Source: CALMKX01 sp036274895
Lineage (GTDB): Bacteria > Acidobacteriota > Thermoanaerobaculia > Multivoradales > SZUA-115
Assembly: GCA_036274895.1 (NCBI GenBank)
Contig: DASUEU010000026.1
Coordinates: 1-56,586 of the forward strand
Direction of reading: 5' to 3'
DNA: 56,586 nt
The notes under the pieces are model-generated. The model worked only from the letters and a program-made list of their open reading frames with translations. It was not told the DNA's origin and searched no databases. Positions 15,081-24,819 of the stretch are shown piece by piece. Each line of letters opens with the position of its first letter. The first letter of the stretch is position 1. Made by a program: the position numbers and the translations under genes.

Positions 15081-16328
15081 ATGGATGTCCTGACAGCAGA
15101 GCCCCCGGCGGCGGTGATCCCGGAGCCTGTGCCCATGGCGCGCCCCTCGCGGCTGATCGGCCGCGTCCAGGGTGGGCGGCCGGGACCGACCCTGGTCGCC
15201 ATCGGCGGGATCCACGGCAACGAGCCCTCGGGAGTCGTGGCCCTGCAGCGGGTGGTTGCCGAGCTGGCGCCCCGTGCCGCCGAGGTCGCCGGTGAGGTGA
15301 TCGCCCTCAAGGGCAACCTGGCGGCGCTGGCCGCCGGGCGCCGCTACATGGCGCGGGATCTCAACCGCCTGTGGCTGGCCGAGCGAATCGAGGAGATCGT
15401 CGCTCGGGCAGCCCGGGGATTGGATGCCCGCCCCGAGGACCACGAGCAAGCCGAGCTGTACCGGGAGCTGCTCGCCGCCTTCGAGGGCGCCCGGGGACGG
15501 ACCTACGTGCTGGACCTCCATTCGACCTCGGGGGCGGGAGCGCCCTTCGTGGTGCTGTGCGACACCCTGCCCAACCGTGCATTCGCCCGGCGCCTGCCGG
15601 TGCCGGTGGTGGTCGGACTCGAGGAGCAGCTGGAGGGCACCCTGCTCTCGTTCCTCTCGGACCTGGGCCACATCACCATCGCCTTCGAGAGCGGCCAGCA
15701 CGACGCTCCCACCAGCGTCGAGAACGCCGAGGCGGCGGTGTGGATCGCTCTCGAGACGGCTGGGCTGATCGACGGCAAGAAGCTCGGCGCACCCGGGAGG
15801 GTGCTGGCGACCCTCAAGGCATCCGGCGCAGGGCTGCCGCGGGTCGCCGAGGTGCGCTACCGCCACGCCATCAAGCCGGAGGACCGGTTCCACATGGATC
15901 CGGGCTACACCAACTTCAAGCCGGTCGAGAAGGGCCAGCCCCTGGCCCGTGACCAGCGCGGTGCGGTGCGCAGCCCCGAGACGGGGCGGATCCTGATGCC
16001 TCTCTACCAGCCCCTGGGCGACGACGGCTTCTTCCTGGTGCGGGGGTTCAATCCGTTCTGGCTCAAGCTCTCGGCGGTGCTGCGGCGGCTCCAGGCGGAC
16101 TCGATCGTCCACTGGCTACCAGGCGTGACGCGCCATCCCGAGCGGCAAGCGACCTATCGGGTCAACCGCAAGATCGCCCGCTGGTACGCCCTCGAGATCT
16201 TCCACCTCCTCGGCTTCCGCCGGACGAGCCCGGAGACGGGCCAGGATGCGAAGTTCCTGCTGGTCGCCCGGCGGCCGCACGATGTCGAGGTGGATCACCA
16301 GGCGAGCTGGGTCACCAGGCGAAGATGA
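15081..16328 (+). CDS. Succinylglutamate desuccinylase/aspartoacylase family deacylase
   Basis: A 415-residue zinc-dependent member of the M14-like AstE/AspA family. The zinc and catalytic residues are visible: IGGIHGNEPSG with H45 and E48, LDLHSTSG with the third ligand, and FESGQHD with the catalytic glutamate. About 150 C-terminal residues beyond the catalytic domain end in a segment rich in Trp, Tyr and Arg. The substrate, an N-acyl amino acid or ester, is not determinable. A TAGAAT box 6 nt before the ATG and no Shine-Dalgarno suggest leaderless translation. The 3' end overlaps the convergent beta-barrel gene by 17 bp. Confidence 0.8.
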   Translation: MDVLTAEPPAAVIPEPVPMARPSRLIGRVQGGRPGPTLVAIGGIHGNEPSGVVALQRVVAELAPRAAEVAGEVIALKGNLAALAAGRRYMARDLNRLWLAERIEEIVARAARGLDARPEDHEQAELYRELLAAFEGARGRTYVLDLHSTSGAGAPFVVLCDTLPNRAFARRLPVPVVVGLEEQLEGTLLSFLSDLGHITIAFESGQHDAPTSVENAEAAVWIALETAGLIDGKKLGAPGRVLATLKASGAGLPRVAEVRYRHAIKPEDRFHMDPGYTNFKPVEKGQPLARDQRGAVRSPETGRILMPLYQPLGDDGFFLVRGFNPFWLKLSAVLRRLQADSIVHWLPGVTRHPERQATYRVNRKIARWYALEIFHLLGFRRTSPETGQDAKFLLVARRPHDVEVDHQASWVTRRR

Positions 16329-16920
16329 GGCCGACGCTGGCCTCGCCTTGGGAGATGGAGCTCTCGTCCTCCCAACGGTCACGATCGCGGTCGTCGTCGT
16401 CCTCCTCCAGGTCGATCCAGTAGCCGCGGCCCTCGAGGCGCAGACCCACATGGTCGCCGAAGAAGATCTTCGCGCCACCGCCGAGGCTGCCGGAGAGCCG
16501 GTCCTCGGTCTGAGTGTTGGGCAGGTCGATCTCGAGACGGGCGAGGCCGATGCTGGCCACCAGGAAGGGCTTGACCTGGCCGCTGCCGAACTGCCAGAGG
16601 CCACCGACGTGGTAGTAGCTGAGGTCGAGATCCGCAAAGCGGGTATCGTCTTCGAACAGACCGCCGGAGACGGAGAGCTCGGTCTCCTGCCGGTCGGCCA
16701 GGAGCTCGATCTGGAAGTTGTCGTTGATCGGGATGTCGATGCGGATGCCGTAAGCCTCACCCTCCTCGATGTCGAGGCTCTCGTCGAGGAAGTTGCGGTC
16801 GTCGACGTCGATGTCGCCCTGGAAGCGGTAGATGAGGGTGGGGGTCAGCTCGAACTGGCCGCCCTGGGCGAGGGCAGCGGTGGGCAGCAGCAAGAGCAGC
16901 GAAGCGAGCAGCTTTTTCAT
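16312..16920 (-). CDS. Outer-membrane beta-barrel protein
   Basis: The 202-residue product has a signal peptide (MKKLLASLLLLLPTAALAQ, cleavage after ALA) and a mature part of alternating amphipathic strands ending in an aromatic residue (VGLIFAW), the usual C-terminus for BAM recognition. Repeated strands such as FQIELLADRQ, VGGLWQFGSG and GLRLEGRGYWI fit an eight-stranded OmpW/OmpA-like barrel. A loop with DLEEDDDDRDRDRWEDE is strikingly acidic and could bind cations. ATG 16920 is preceded by GAGGAGAA. Function unknown. Confidence 0.72.
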   Translation of the reverse strand: MKKLLASLLLLLPTAALAQGGQFELTPTLIYRFQGDIDVDDRNFLDESLDIEEGEAYGIRIDIPINDNFQIELLADRQETELSVSGGLFEDDTRFADLDLSYYHVGGLWQFGSGQVKPFLVASIGLARLEIDLPNTQTEDRLSGSLGGGAKIFFGDHVGLRLEGRGYWIDLEEDDDDRDRDRWEDESSISQGEASVGLIFAW

Positions 16921-17036
16921 GGGAGGTTCTCCTCGGATGGGACGATCGGGACTCATACGGCCCCGGCAATGGGCCTTCCTCGCACAACAAGGGCCGGCCG
17001 CGGGCCTATTCCTCGGCGGCTGCTAGGATCCACGCG

Positions 17037-17363
17037 ATGTCACCGCTGCTCTTGACCGAAGCGCGCCGCCTGCCGGAGGGCCGCCGCCTGCGCCTGACCT
17101 GGAACGACGGTCAGACCCTCGAGATCGCCTACGACCAGCTCCGTGGCTGGTGCCCCTGCGCCGTCTGCCAGGGTCACGACGCCACCAAGGTGCGCTTCCA
17201 CCCGCCGAGGGCCGCCGTCGAGCTGACCGGCATCGAGCCGGTGGGCAACTACGGCCTGTCGCTGGTCTTCTCGGACGGACACGGTACGGGCATCTATCGC
17301 TTCGACTTCCTGCGAGAGCTCGCGGCGCACGCCGGCGACCCGCCGGCCGAGCTGAACGGCTAA
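17037..17363 (+). CDS. DUF971 domain protein
   Basis: The 108-residue protein matches DUF971, the N-terminal domain also found in gamma-butyrobetaine hydroxylases and fused to ApbC/Mrp proteins: LRLTWNDGQTLEIAYDQLRGWCPCAVCQGH, then GIEPVGNYGLSLVFSDGHGTGIYRFDFLREL. The CPCAVC cysteines suggest metal or Fe-S binding. A role in Fe-S biology is known only by association. A TAGGAT box ends 7 nt before the ATG with no Shine-Dalgarno, again leaderless-like. The stop is interleaved with the convergent mobA stop (CTAA). Confidence 0.82.
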   Translation: MSPLLLTEARRLPEGRRLRLTWNDGQTLEIAYDQLRGWCPCAVCQGHDATKVRFHPPRAAVELTGIEPVGNYGLSLVFSDGHGTGIYRFDFLRELAAHAGDPPAELNG

Positions 17364-17911
17364 CCCGTCATGTCCTCGGGGCGGTTCCAGTTGGCGAACA
17401 GTCGCTCGGGAGGACCGAAGGTCGCCAGCTCGGCCGGAGCGATCACCCTCACTTCGATCCCGGCTTCCTCGGCCAGACCGTGGAGGTCGAAGCGACCCGC
17501 GGCCACCCTCCGCGCTACCAGCTCGAGGGCTTGAGGCCGGTAGAGGGCGCAGAGGGGCTCGAGACCCCTCTGCGTGGCCGGAACCGTCCAGTCCGCCGAG
17601 CTGGCGGCGAGGTGGGCGAGCAGGCTCACGGGGATCCAGGGCAGGTCACAGGCCAGGGCCAGGAGCGGCCGGCCCGGGAAGGCCGCCGCGGCCCCGAGCA
17701 GGCCGGCCGCCGGTCCCCGCCCCGGGCCGTCCGCCACCGAGGTCCAACCGGGCAGGTAGCGCCGGCCGGCATCGGCCAAGACCACGTCTCCGACCGCAGC
17801 TTCGAGGCGGCGCACAGCGGCGGCCACCAGGCTCTCGCCGCCTCGCTCGAGCAGGGCCTTGTCCCGTCCCATGCGGCTCGAGCTCCCCCCCGCCAGCACC
17901 AGGCCCAGCAC
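17360..17911 (-). CDS. mobA: Molybdenum cofactor guanylyltransferase MobA
   Basis: The 183-residue product has the MobA/GT-A nucleotidyltransferase pattern: LVLAGGSSSRMGRDKALLERGG at the N-terminus, VADGPGRGPAAGLLGA, and the metal site ALACDLPWIP, with the RFDLHGLAEE segment near the C-terminus. It makes Mo-bis-molybdopterin guanine dinucleotide from MPT and GTP. GTG at 17911 is taken as start because it places the glycine-rich loop at the very N-terminus, as in the family; an ATG at 18010 would overlap the cyclophilin start. No moa/moe genes are nearby. Confidence 0.82.
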   Translation of the reverse strand: MLGLVLAGGSSSRMGRDKALLERGGESLVAAAVRRLEAAVGDVVLADAGRRYLPGWTSVADGPGRGPAAGLLGAAAAFPGRPLLALACDLPWIPVSLLAHLAASSADWTVPATQRGLEPLCALYRPQALELVARRVAAGRFDLHGLAEEAGIEVRVIAPAELATFGPPERLFANWNRPEDMTG

Positions 17912-18008
17912 GAGCGGCGTGCTACCATGCGCGCGCTCGCGACGGGCTCCCGCCGCTTCCTGGTCGGAGTCGCTTTCGGGGCGGCGCCCCGCCGCCTGGA
18001 GGAGGTCC

Positions 18009-18578
18009 ATGAACTTGAGCGTACCCCTGTTCCTGCTCGCCGTGATCGCCGCCGGAGAGGCGGGCGACAAACCGGCTGCGACAAATCCAACCGTGGTCTT
18101 CGAGACCACCAAGGGCAACATCACCATCGAGCTGTGGCCGGAGAAGGCCCCGAAGACGGTGGAGAACTTCCTCGCCTACGTCAAGTCCGGCCACTTCGAC
18201 GGCACCATCTTCCACCGCGTGATCCCCGGCTTCATGATCCAGGGCGGCGGCTTCACTGCCGAGATGGAGCAGAAGGCCACCCGGCCGCCGATCGAGAACG
18301 AAGCCCGGAACGGTCTCTCGAACAGCCGGGGCACCCTCGCCATGGCGCGCACCTCGGACCCCCACAGTGCCAGCGGCCAGTTCTTCATCAACCTGGTCGA
18401 CAACACAGGCCTGGACGCCAACCGAGCGCAGGATGGCTGGGGCTATGCCGTCTTCGGCAAGGTCTCGGACGGCATGGCCGTGGTGGACGCCATCGCCAAG
18501 GTGACCACCGGCAACCGAGGCGGGCACCAGAACGTGCCCCTCGAGCCGATCGTGGTCAAGAAGGCATACGTCAAGTAG
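18009..18578 (+). CDS. Secreted cyclophilin-type peptidyl-prolyl isomerase
   Basis: A 189-residue periplasmic PpiA-like cyclophilin. A short hydrophobic signal (MNLSVPLFLLAVIAAGEA) precedes the domain, which opens VVFETTKGNITIELWPEKAP. Active-site arginine and surrounding motif FHRVIPGFMIQGGGF, the SASGQFFINLVDN segment and VFGKVSDGM are all present. It catalyses cis-trans proline isomerisation during protein folding outside the cytoplasm. GGAGG 5 nt upstream supports the ATG at 18009. It is divergent from mobA and convergent with the acyl-CoA synthetase. Confidence 0.9.
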   Translation: MNLSVPLFLLAVIAAGEAGDKPAATNPTVVFETTKGNITIELWPEKAPKTVENFLAYVKSGHFDGTIFHRVIPGFMIQGGGFTAEMEQKATRPPIENEARNGLSNSRGTLAMARTSDPHSASGQFFINLVDNTGLDANRAQDGWGYAVFGKVSDGMAVVDAIAKVTTGNRGGHQNVPLEPIVVKKAYVK

Positions 18579-18599
18579 GGGCAGGCCCCGCGCCTGCCC
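18579..18599. terminator. Hairpin between convergent genes
   Basis: GGGCAGGC (18579-18586) pairs with GCCTGCCC (18592-18599) around a 5-nt loop, exactly between the cyclophilin stop (18578) and the acyl-CoA synthetase stop (18603). It lacks a T run, so it may be a bidirectional barrier rather than a classical intrinsic terminator. Confidence 0.45.
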
Positions 18600-18602
18600 G
18601 GG

Positions 18603-20690
18603 CTAAGCCAGCCGGATCCGGACGTCGAGCGCGACGGCCGACCCCCCGGGCGGGGCCGCCAGGAAGGGGTTGACGTCGAGCTCGGCGAGCTGTGGGTGCT
18701 GAGCGGCGATCTCGGAGAGGCGCAGCAACACCTCGCGCAGTCGCGGCAGGTCCGCCCCTGCCTCTCCCCGCACCCCGGTGAGCAGGCTCACGCCGCGGAT
18801 GCCGCGGATCATTTCCTCGGCATCGATCCCGGACAGGGGTGGCACGCCGAAGCGCACGTCCCGGAACACTTCCACGTACTTGCCGCCGAGGCCGAAGAGC
18901 AGCACCGGGCCGAAGCGGGCGTCGCTGGTCAGGCCGAAGATCACCTCGTGGCCGCCCGCGACCATCTCCTGCACCAGGAAAGTCGGCTCAGGCAGCCCCG
19001 CGGCGGCCAGGCGCTCGGCCATGCGGCGAGCGGCTTGCCGCACCTCCTCCACGCTCTCGAGGGCGAGGGCCACCGCTCCCAGCTCGCTCTTGTGCACCAG
19101 CCCCGGCGCATCGGCCTTCAAGGCCACCGGCAAGCCGATCTCCGCCGCCGCGGCGGCGGCTCCGTCCGCGTCCGGGGCGGCACGCCAAGTGAGGGTGGGG
19201 ATGCCGGCCATCTCGAGGGCGCGGAAGGCCGCCGCGGCGGGCAGGTAGCCCGGGCCGTGGCGGGCGAACAGGGCGGCGAGCCCGGCGTGATCCACCGGCG
19301 GCTCGAGGCAGGTGTGATCCTGAGGCCGGGCACGCCAGGCGGCGTAGCGGGCCATCTTGGCCAGGGCCCGGGCCGCCGGCTCGGGAAAGCGGTACACCGG
19401 TGGTGGTTCGTCGCGGGCCTGGATCTCCTCGTAGAAGTCCTCGCCCGCCATGATCACGGCGAGCACCGGCTTGGTGGCATCGCGAGCGGCGGAGGTGATC
19501 GCCTCGAGGATCGCCATCGGATTGGTCAGCAGGGGCGTGACGTTGATCGCCATCACCATGTCGACCCCGGGATCCTCGAGCACGGCGGCCAGCGAGCGGG
19601 CATAGCTGTCCTCGTCGGCCGAGGCGATCATGTCGACCGGGTTGGCGAGGCTCGCCTCCGGCGGCAGGAAGGCAGCCAGCTTCATCTTGGTCTCGGGCGC
19701 CAGTTCGGCCATCTTCAGGCCCAGGCCGACGCAGGAGTCGGTCGCCATGATGCCGGGGCCGCCGGCGTTGGTGACCACGGCCACGCTCTCCCCGGCTGGA
19801 AGGGGACACCGGTCGAGGGCGCGGGCGAGGTCGAAGAGCTCGTCGATGGTGTCAGCACGCAGCACGCCACACTGGTCGAGCAGGGCCGAGATGGTCACGT
19901 CGGGGCCGGCCAGGGCGCCGGTGTGGCTCGAGGCGGCCCGCGCCCCCTCGGCGGTGCGGCCGGACTTGACCACCAGGATCGGCTTCTTGGCCGCCACCCG
20001 GCGAGCGATCTCGGCGAAGCGCCGGGGATTGCCGAACGACTCCAGGTACATGGCGATGATCCGCGTCTCCGGATCGTTCTCCCAGAGCTCGAGCAGGTCG
20101 TTGCCCGAGACGTCCGCCTTGTTGCCCATGGAGACGAACTGGGTGAGCCCCACCCCCAGGTCGGCGGCGAGGTTCAAGATCGCTACACCGAGTGCCCCGG
20201 ACTGGCTGACGAAGCCCAGGTGACCGGGCCGGGCCGCCACCGGCGCGAAGGTGGCGTTGAGCCGCACGGCCGGGTGGGTGTTGATGATGCCCATGCAGTT
20301 CGGGCCCACCAGGCGCACACCCGCGGCGCGCACCTTCCCGCGCAGGGCTCGCTCGCGCTCGGCACCTTCGGCGCCGGTCTCGCCGAAGCCGGCGGTGATC
20401 ACCACCAGCCCCTTGACGCCTTTGGCCAGGCATTCGTCGATGGTGGCCGGCACGGCGGCCTTGGGCACCGCCACCACCGCCAGGTCGACCGGGTCGGGGA
20501 CCGCCGTCACCGAGGGGTAGCACTTGAGGCAGGAGATCACCTCGGCGTGGGGGTTGACCGGAAAGATGGTGCCGGCGAAATCGGCGTCGAGCAGGTTCCT
20601 GACCAGCGCGAAGCCGATCGACTCACGATTGCGCGAGGCTCCGAGCACCGCCACGGAGCGCGGGTGGAAGAGGTCGTCGAGAGTGGCCAT
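18603..20690 (-). CDS. ADP-forming acyl-CoA synthetase (CoA-binding + ATP-grasp)
   Basis: The 695-residue protein carries, in order, a CoA-binding domain (SVAVLGASRNRESIG near residue 11), succinyl-CoA-ligase-like domains with GPNCMGIINT and SQSGALGVA, and the phosphohistidine motif SSHTGALAG. The C-terminal ATP-grasp domain has VALKADAPGLVHKSELGAV and FLVQEMVAGGHEVIFG. It makes ATP from acyl-CoA, ADP and phosphate, or the reverse, as in acetate-CoA ligase (ADP-forming), with both subunits fused. Substrate range is unclear. ATG 20690 is 10 bp downstream of the ruvB stop, so it is likely the last gene of the ppiD-like-ruvA-ruvB operon. Confidence 0.85.
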   Translation of the reverse strand: MATLDDLFHPRSVAVLGASRNRESIGFALVRNLLDADFAGTIFPVNPHAEVISCLKCYPSVTAVPDPVDLAVVAVPKAAVPATIDECLAKGVKGLVVITAGFGETGAEGAERERALRGKVRAAGVRLVGPNCMGIINTHPAVRLNATFAPVAARPGHLGFVSQSGALGVAILNLAADLGVGLTQFVSMGNKADVSGNDLLELWENDPETRIIAMYLESFGNPRRFAEIARRVAAKKPILVVKSGRTAEGARAASSHTGALAGPDVTISALLDQCGVLRADTIDELFDLARALDRCPLPAGESVAVVTNAGGPGIMATDSCVGLGLKMAELAPETKMKLAAFLPPEASLANPVDMIASADEDSYARSLAAVLEDPGVDMVMAINVTPLLTNPMAILEAITSAARDATKPVLAVIMAGEDFYEEIQARDEPPPVYRFPEPAARALAKMARYAAWRARPQDHTCLEPPVDHAGLAALFARHGPGYLPAAAAFRALEMAGIPTLTWRAAPDADGAAAAAAEIGLPVALKADAPGLVHKSELGAVALALESVEEVRQAARRMAERLAAAGLPEPTFLVQEMVAGGHEVIFGLTSDARFGPVLLFGLGGKYVEVFRDVRFGVPPLSGIDAEEMIRGIRGVSLLTGVRGEAGADLPRLREVLLRLSEIAAQHPQLAELDVNPFLAAPPGGSAVALDVRIRLA

Positions 20691-20700
20691 GGAGGGGCTT

Positions 20701-21726
<1,026 letters not shown>

Positions 21727-21755
21727 CGAGGGGGAGTCTATGCGCCCGGGGCGTC

Positions 21756-22016
21756 TCAGACGAAGGGATCGTCGTCCCAGGGGTCGCGGTTGGCTCTCGC
21801 GGAGAGCATGCGCACCTTGCGCTCGATCATGGCGATCAGCCAGGCCTCGCGGTTGCGGATGGTCTCCCAGCGCCAGACCAGCACGGCCAGGGTTTCGGCG
21901 AGGATCGCCTCGGCATCGCTCTTGGCGACACCATGGGCGGCGAACTGCTCCTCGATTCGGCCCCTCACCGATTGGAGGAATTCAGCCAGCCGGCCAGGCG
22001 TCTTGCTCGTTGTCAT
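21756..22016 (-). CDS. Orphan sigma-70 region-2-like small protein
   Basis: An 86-residue protein whose middle (residues 30-72) resembles sigma-70 region 2: DAEAILAETLAVLVWRW followed by ETIRNREAWLIAMIERKVR, the same spacing as the ECF pattern DAEDLVQEVF...PEAWLFRIARN. No region 4 follows and the protein ends with an acidic DPWDDDPFV tail. It might be a truncated sigma relic, an RNA-polymerase-binding modulator, or a chance resemblance. It lies between ruvA and ruvB on the same strand, 75 bp and 29 bp from them. ATG 22016 is the only plausible start. Confidence 0.5.
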   Translation of the reverse strand: MTTSKTPGRLAEFLQSVRGRIEEQFAAHGVAKSDAEAILAETLAVLVWRWETIRNREAWLIAMIERKVRMLSARANRDPWDDDPFV

Positions 22017-22091
22017 CGTGCATCGCCGGCGGCAGGAGGTGGGGATGGACGCAGGGCCATCTTAGCAGCCCGAGCCCGCGTGGCGACGCGC

Positions 22092-22685
22092 TCAGAGCCG
22101 GGCCAGTCGCTGCAGTGCCAGCCGGAGCAGCTCCTGGAAAGTCAGCTCGGGATTCTCGCGGCGCAGCTCCGCCACCGCTCTCTCGGCGGCGGCCGGCTTG
22201 TAGCCGAGGTTGGTGAGAGCGGAGATCACGTCTCGGTCAGCGTCGAAGGTCCCCGTCACCGGGGACTCCTCGCCGCCGAGGTCGTCGAGACGCTCCCGCA
22301 GCTCGACGACCAGGCGTTCGGCAGTGCGTCGGCCGATGCCCGGGATGCGGGTCAGGCGCACCGGGTCTCCCGCGCGCAGGGCCCCCACCAGGTCGTCCGC
22401 GGGCAGACCGGAGAGGATGCCGCGCGCGAGCCGAGGCCCGACTCCGGAGACGGTGATCAGCTTCTCGAACAAGAGCTTCTCGCGCTCGGTCCAGAAGCCG
22501 AAGAGGGCGAGCTCGCCCTCTCGCAGATGAGTGTGGACGTGGAGGCCCACCGAGTCCGAGCCGGCCCGCTCGAGCTCGTAGTAGGTGGAGAGGGAGATGC
22601 CGAGGGCGTAGCCGACGCCGCCGACGTCGAGCAGGACGGAGTCGAGACGGAGGGCGAGGGGGACGCCACGCAGGTAGCCGATCAC
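22092..22685 (-). CDS. ruvA: Holliday junction-binding protein RuvA
   Basis: A 197-residue RuvA: N-terminal OB fold (MIGYLRGVPLALRLDSVLLDVGGVGY), the HTHLREGELALFGF acidic-pin region, two helix-hairpin-helix motifs (ISVSGVGPRLA-like and RIPGIGRRTAERLVVEL), and the C-terminal RuvB-binding three-helix domain (ISALTNLGYKPAAAERAV). It recognises four-way junctions and loads RuvB. It starts 23 bp after the parvulin-domain foldase gene stop, consistent with an operon. Confidence 0.95.
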   Translation of the reverse strand: MIGYLRGVPLALRLDSVLLDVGGVGYALGISLSTYYELERAGSDSVGLHVHTHLREGELALFGFWTEREKLLFEKLITVSGVGPRLARGILSGLPADDLVGALRAGDPVRLTRIPGIGRRTAERLVVELRERLDDLGGEESPVTGTFDADRDVISALTNLGYKPAAAERAVAELRRENPELTFQELLRLALQRLARL

Positions 22686-22708
22686 CGAGGCCCCCCGTCT
22701 CTTGCCGC

Positions 22709-24667
22709 CTAGCTTTCGGCGTCCGGCTGGTCGATGCCGAAACGCGTCAGGAAGGTCGGGTTCCAGGTCGGCGACAGCTCGCGGCGGCGGTTGGTCAGCA
22801 GCGAGGACAGCAAGCGGTTGACCTCCTCGCGCTCGAGGGTGGCCCGGGTGGTGTCCTTGGCGGCCTCGAAACCAGCGCGGTTCCAGGTCTTGCGGTCGAC
22901 CACCTGGAACAGCAGGCCGCCGGTGCGGGTGTCGATCGGCCCACCAACCCCCCCCGCGGGCAGGGCGAGAGCCGCTTCCGCCAGCCCCGAGACCACGCCC
23001 AGGGCCCCGACCGGCTGGCCGGCACCGAACTCCTCGCTGTCCTTGACCTCGACCCCCAGCTCGGTAGCCAGCTGGTCGAGGCTCTTGCCGGCACCGACCT
23101 CGGAGCGCGCCACCTCGAGACGAGCGCGCACTCTCTCGCCCTGCTTCTTGCGCGCCAGGGCAGAGCGCACTTGGGCTGTGACCTCGGACAGCTCCGGGAT
23201 GCGCGGCTCCTTGATCTCGTCGACGCGCAGCACCAGCCAGCCGCGGGGGATCTTGATCGGCTCGGACATCTCGCCCACCTTGAGGGAGAAGGCAGCCTGG
23301 GCGAACTCCGGAACTCGGCCGACGTTGGGCACCGGGTCCTTCTCACCGAAGGGAGAGACCTTCTCGAAGGCGTAGTAAGGGGCCTCCGCGGCGAGGGCCT
23401 TGAGCTTCTCGTCGCTGGTGAGCTTCTCGTCCTTGATCCGCTGGGCGACGGTCTTGGCTCGGCCCTCGGCCTCGGACTGCGCCCTCTCGCTCTGCAGCCG
23501 GGCGCGGATCAGGTTCTTGACCTCCTCGAAAGGCCGCAGCCCGCCGGCCTTCTTGGCCAGGACCTCGATCAGGTGGTAGCCGAAGGAGGTCTTGACCGGG
23601 CCGACCACCTGGCCGATCTCGGCGCCGTAGGCGGCCTGCTCGAACTCCGGCACCATCCGGCCACGGCCGAAGAAGCCGAGATCGCCACCGCGGTCCTTGG
23701 AGCCAGGATCCTCGGACACCTCCGCGGCGACCTTGGCGAAGTCCTCGCCTCCCGCCAGCCGTCGCTTTGCAGCCTCGACCGCAGTCAGGGCCTGCGCGTC
23801 GGTGCGCTGGTCGTCCACCTTGACCAGGACGTGGCGGGCGCGGACCTGCTCCTCCTGGGTGAACTCGTCGCGGTGCTCCTCATAGTAAGTGGCGAGCTCC
23901 GAGTCGCTGACCTCGAGCGAGGCCCGCAGCTTGTTCTGATCCACCAGGAGGTAGGAGACGCCGCGCTGCTCCGGCTTGCGGTACTCCTCGCGGTGAGCCT
24001 CGAAGTAAGGGGCGAGCTCGGCGTCGGCGACGGTGGCCTCGTTGGCGAACCGGTTGGCGGGCAGCTCCAGGTAGCGGATCTTGGCCCTCTCCACGTCCTT
24101 GCGATAGCGGGCTTCCACCTCGGCATCGGAGACGTAGATGTTCGCCGCCAGGGCGGACCGCAGCTTGCGCATGAGGATGTCCTCGCGCAGGGCGCGCTCA
24201 AAGGCGGGGATCGAGGGGTACTCGAGGGCCCGGACGACGTTGGCGTACTGCTGCTCGCCCACGAAGGCGCCTTTGTCATCGACCAGGTACGGGATCTCGA
24301 GGATCTCCCGGCGCAGCTCCAGGTTGCTCACCGTGAGGCCGAGACGCCGGGCCTCCTGCACCATGATCTTCTGGCTCATCAGCTGTTGCAGCGCTTGCCG
24401 TGGCAAGCCCAGCTGACGGGCGAAGTCGGCGTTGAACTGCTCGCCGAGGGAGCGCCGGTAGCTCTCGGCCAGACCCTCGTAGACTCGCCGGTAGTCGTCG
24501 ATACTGATTGCCTCCCCGTCCAACCAGGCGATGTCCCTGTCGGTCGTCGGGCCGCCCGGCCCGCCGCAGGTGCTGGGAACTACGGTCAAGCCCAGGACGA
24601 ACGCGGCTACCACGAGCCAGAGCGTCCATTTCAGGCTCCGAAAATTTTCACGCATGTGCTGAAGCAT
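22709..24667 (-). CDS. PpiD/SurA-like membrane-anchored parvulin foldase
   Basis: A 652-residue periplasmic chaperone. One N-terminal transmembrane helix (WTLWLVVAAFVLGLTVVP, residues about 14-31), a SurA_N-type helical domain (AWLDGEAISIDDYRRVYEG, LMSQKIMVQEARRLGL), a parvulin PPIase domain around residues 245-355 (VRARHVLVKVDD, DRGGDLGFFGRGRMVPEFEQAAY, FGYHLIEVL), then a second, degenerate parvulin-like part and a helical tail. ATG 24667 has GGGGAG upstream; the next in-frame ATG is at 24655. It heads the ruvAB/acyl-CoA synthetase operon and has its own divergent promoter. Confidence 0.85.
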   Translation of the reverse strand: MLQHMRENFRSLKWTLWLVVAAFVLGLTVVPSTCGGPGGPTTDRDIAWLDGEAISIDDYRRVYEGLAESYRRSLGEQFNADFARQLGLPRQALQQLMSQKIMVQEARRLGLTVSNLELRREILEIPYLVDDKGAFVGEQQYANVVRALEYPSIPAFERALREDILMRKLRSALAANIYVSDAEVEARYRKDVERAKIRYLELPANRFANEATVADAELAPYFEAHREEYRKPEQRGVSYLLVDQNKLRASLEVSDSELATYYEEHRDEFTQEEQVRARHVLVKVDDQRTDAQALTAVEAAKRRLAGGEDFAKVAAEVSEDPGSKDRGGDLGFFGRGRMVPEFEQAAYGAEIGQVVGPVKTSFGYHLIEVLAKKAGGLRPFEEVKNLIRARLQSERAQSEAEGRAKTVAQRIKDEKLTSDEKLKALAAEAPYYAFEKVSPFGEKDPVPNVGRVPEFAQAAFSLKVGEMSEPIKIPRGWLVLRVDEIKEPRIPELSEVTAQVRSALARKKQGERVRARLEVARSEVGAGKSLDQLATELGVEVKDSEEFGAGQPVGALGVVSGLAEAALALPAGGVGGPIDTRTGGLLFQVVDRKTWNRAGFEAAKDTTRATLEREEVNRLLSSLLTNRRRELSPTWNPTFLTRFGIDQPDAES

Positions 24668-24699
24668 AGATCTCCCCTCGACCTCAATGAGGACCCGCC

Positions 24700-24728
24700 A
24701 CTGTAGCAGCACACCCCGGGACCGGCAA
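24700..24728 (-). promoter_or_regulatory. Candidate promoter of the PpiD-like/ruv operon
   Basis: On the minus strand TTGCCG (24728-24723) and TACAGT (24705-24700) are 17 bp apart, giving a leader of about 26 nt to the ATG at 24667. It is divergent from the rod-shape operon promoter. Confidence 0.45.
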
Positions 24729-24769
24729 GACCGGCCCGCGAGGTACTTCACCGGCCCTGCGCTAAACCC

Positions 24770-24796
24770 TTGCTCAACAGTAGCTTGTGGTATATT
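24770..24796 (+). promoter_or_regulatory. Candidate promoter of the rod-shape operon
   Basis: A good -10 hexamer TATATT (24791-24796) is preceded by TG one base upstream (extended -10, TGGTATATT). TTGCTC at 24770-24775 is a 15-bp-spaced -35. Start would be near 24803. This position makes the GTG at 24787 an impossible start for the downstream gene. Confidence 0.5.
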
Positions 24797-24819
24797 CCCT
24801 GGCCTTCTGGAGCAAGCCG

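Noticed and set aside
17912..18127. Longer mobA starts, including ATG 18010
   Set aside because: The extension overlaps the cyclophilin start and reads as low-complexity; the family starts at the glycine-rich loop.
24787..24819. GTG 24787 as the start of the FecR-domain protein
   Set aside because: It lies within the -10 region of the best promoter, with no Shine-Dalgarno; TTG 24820 fits better.
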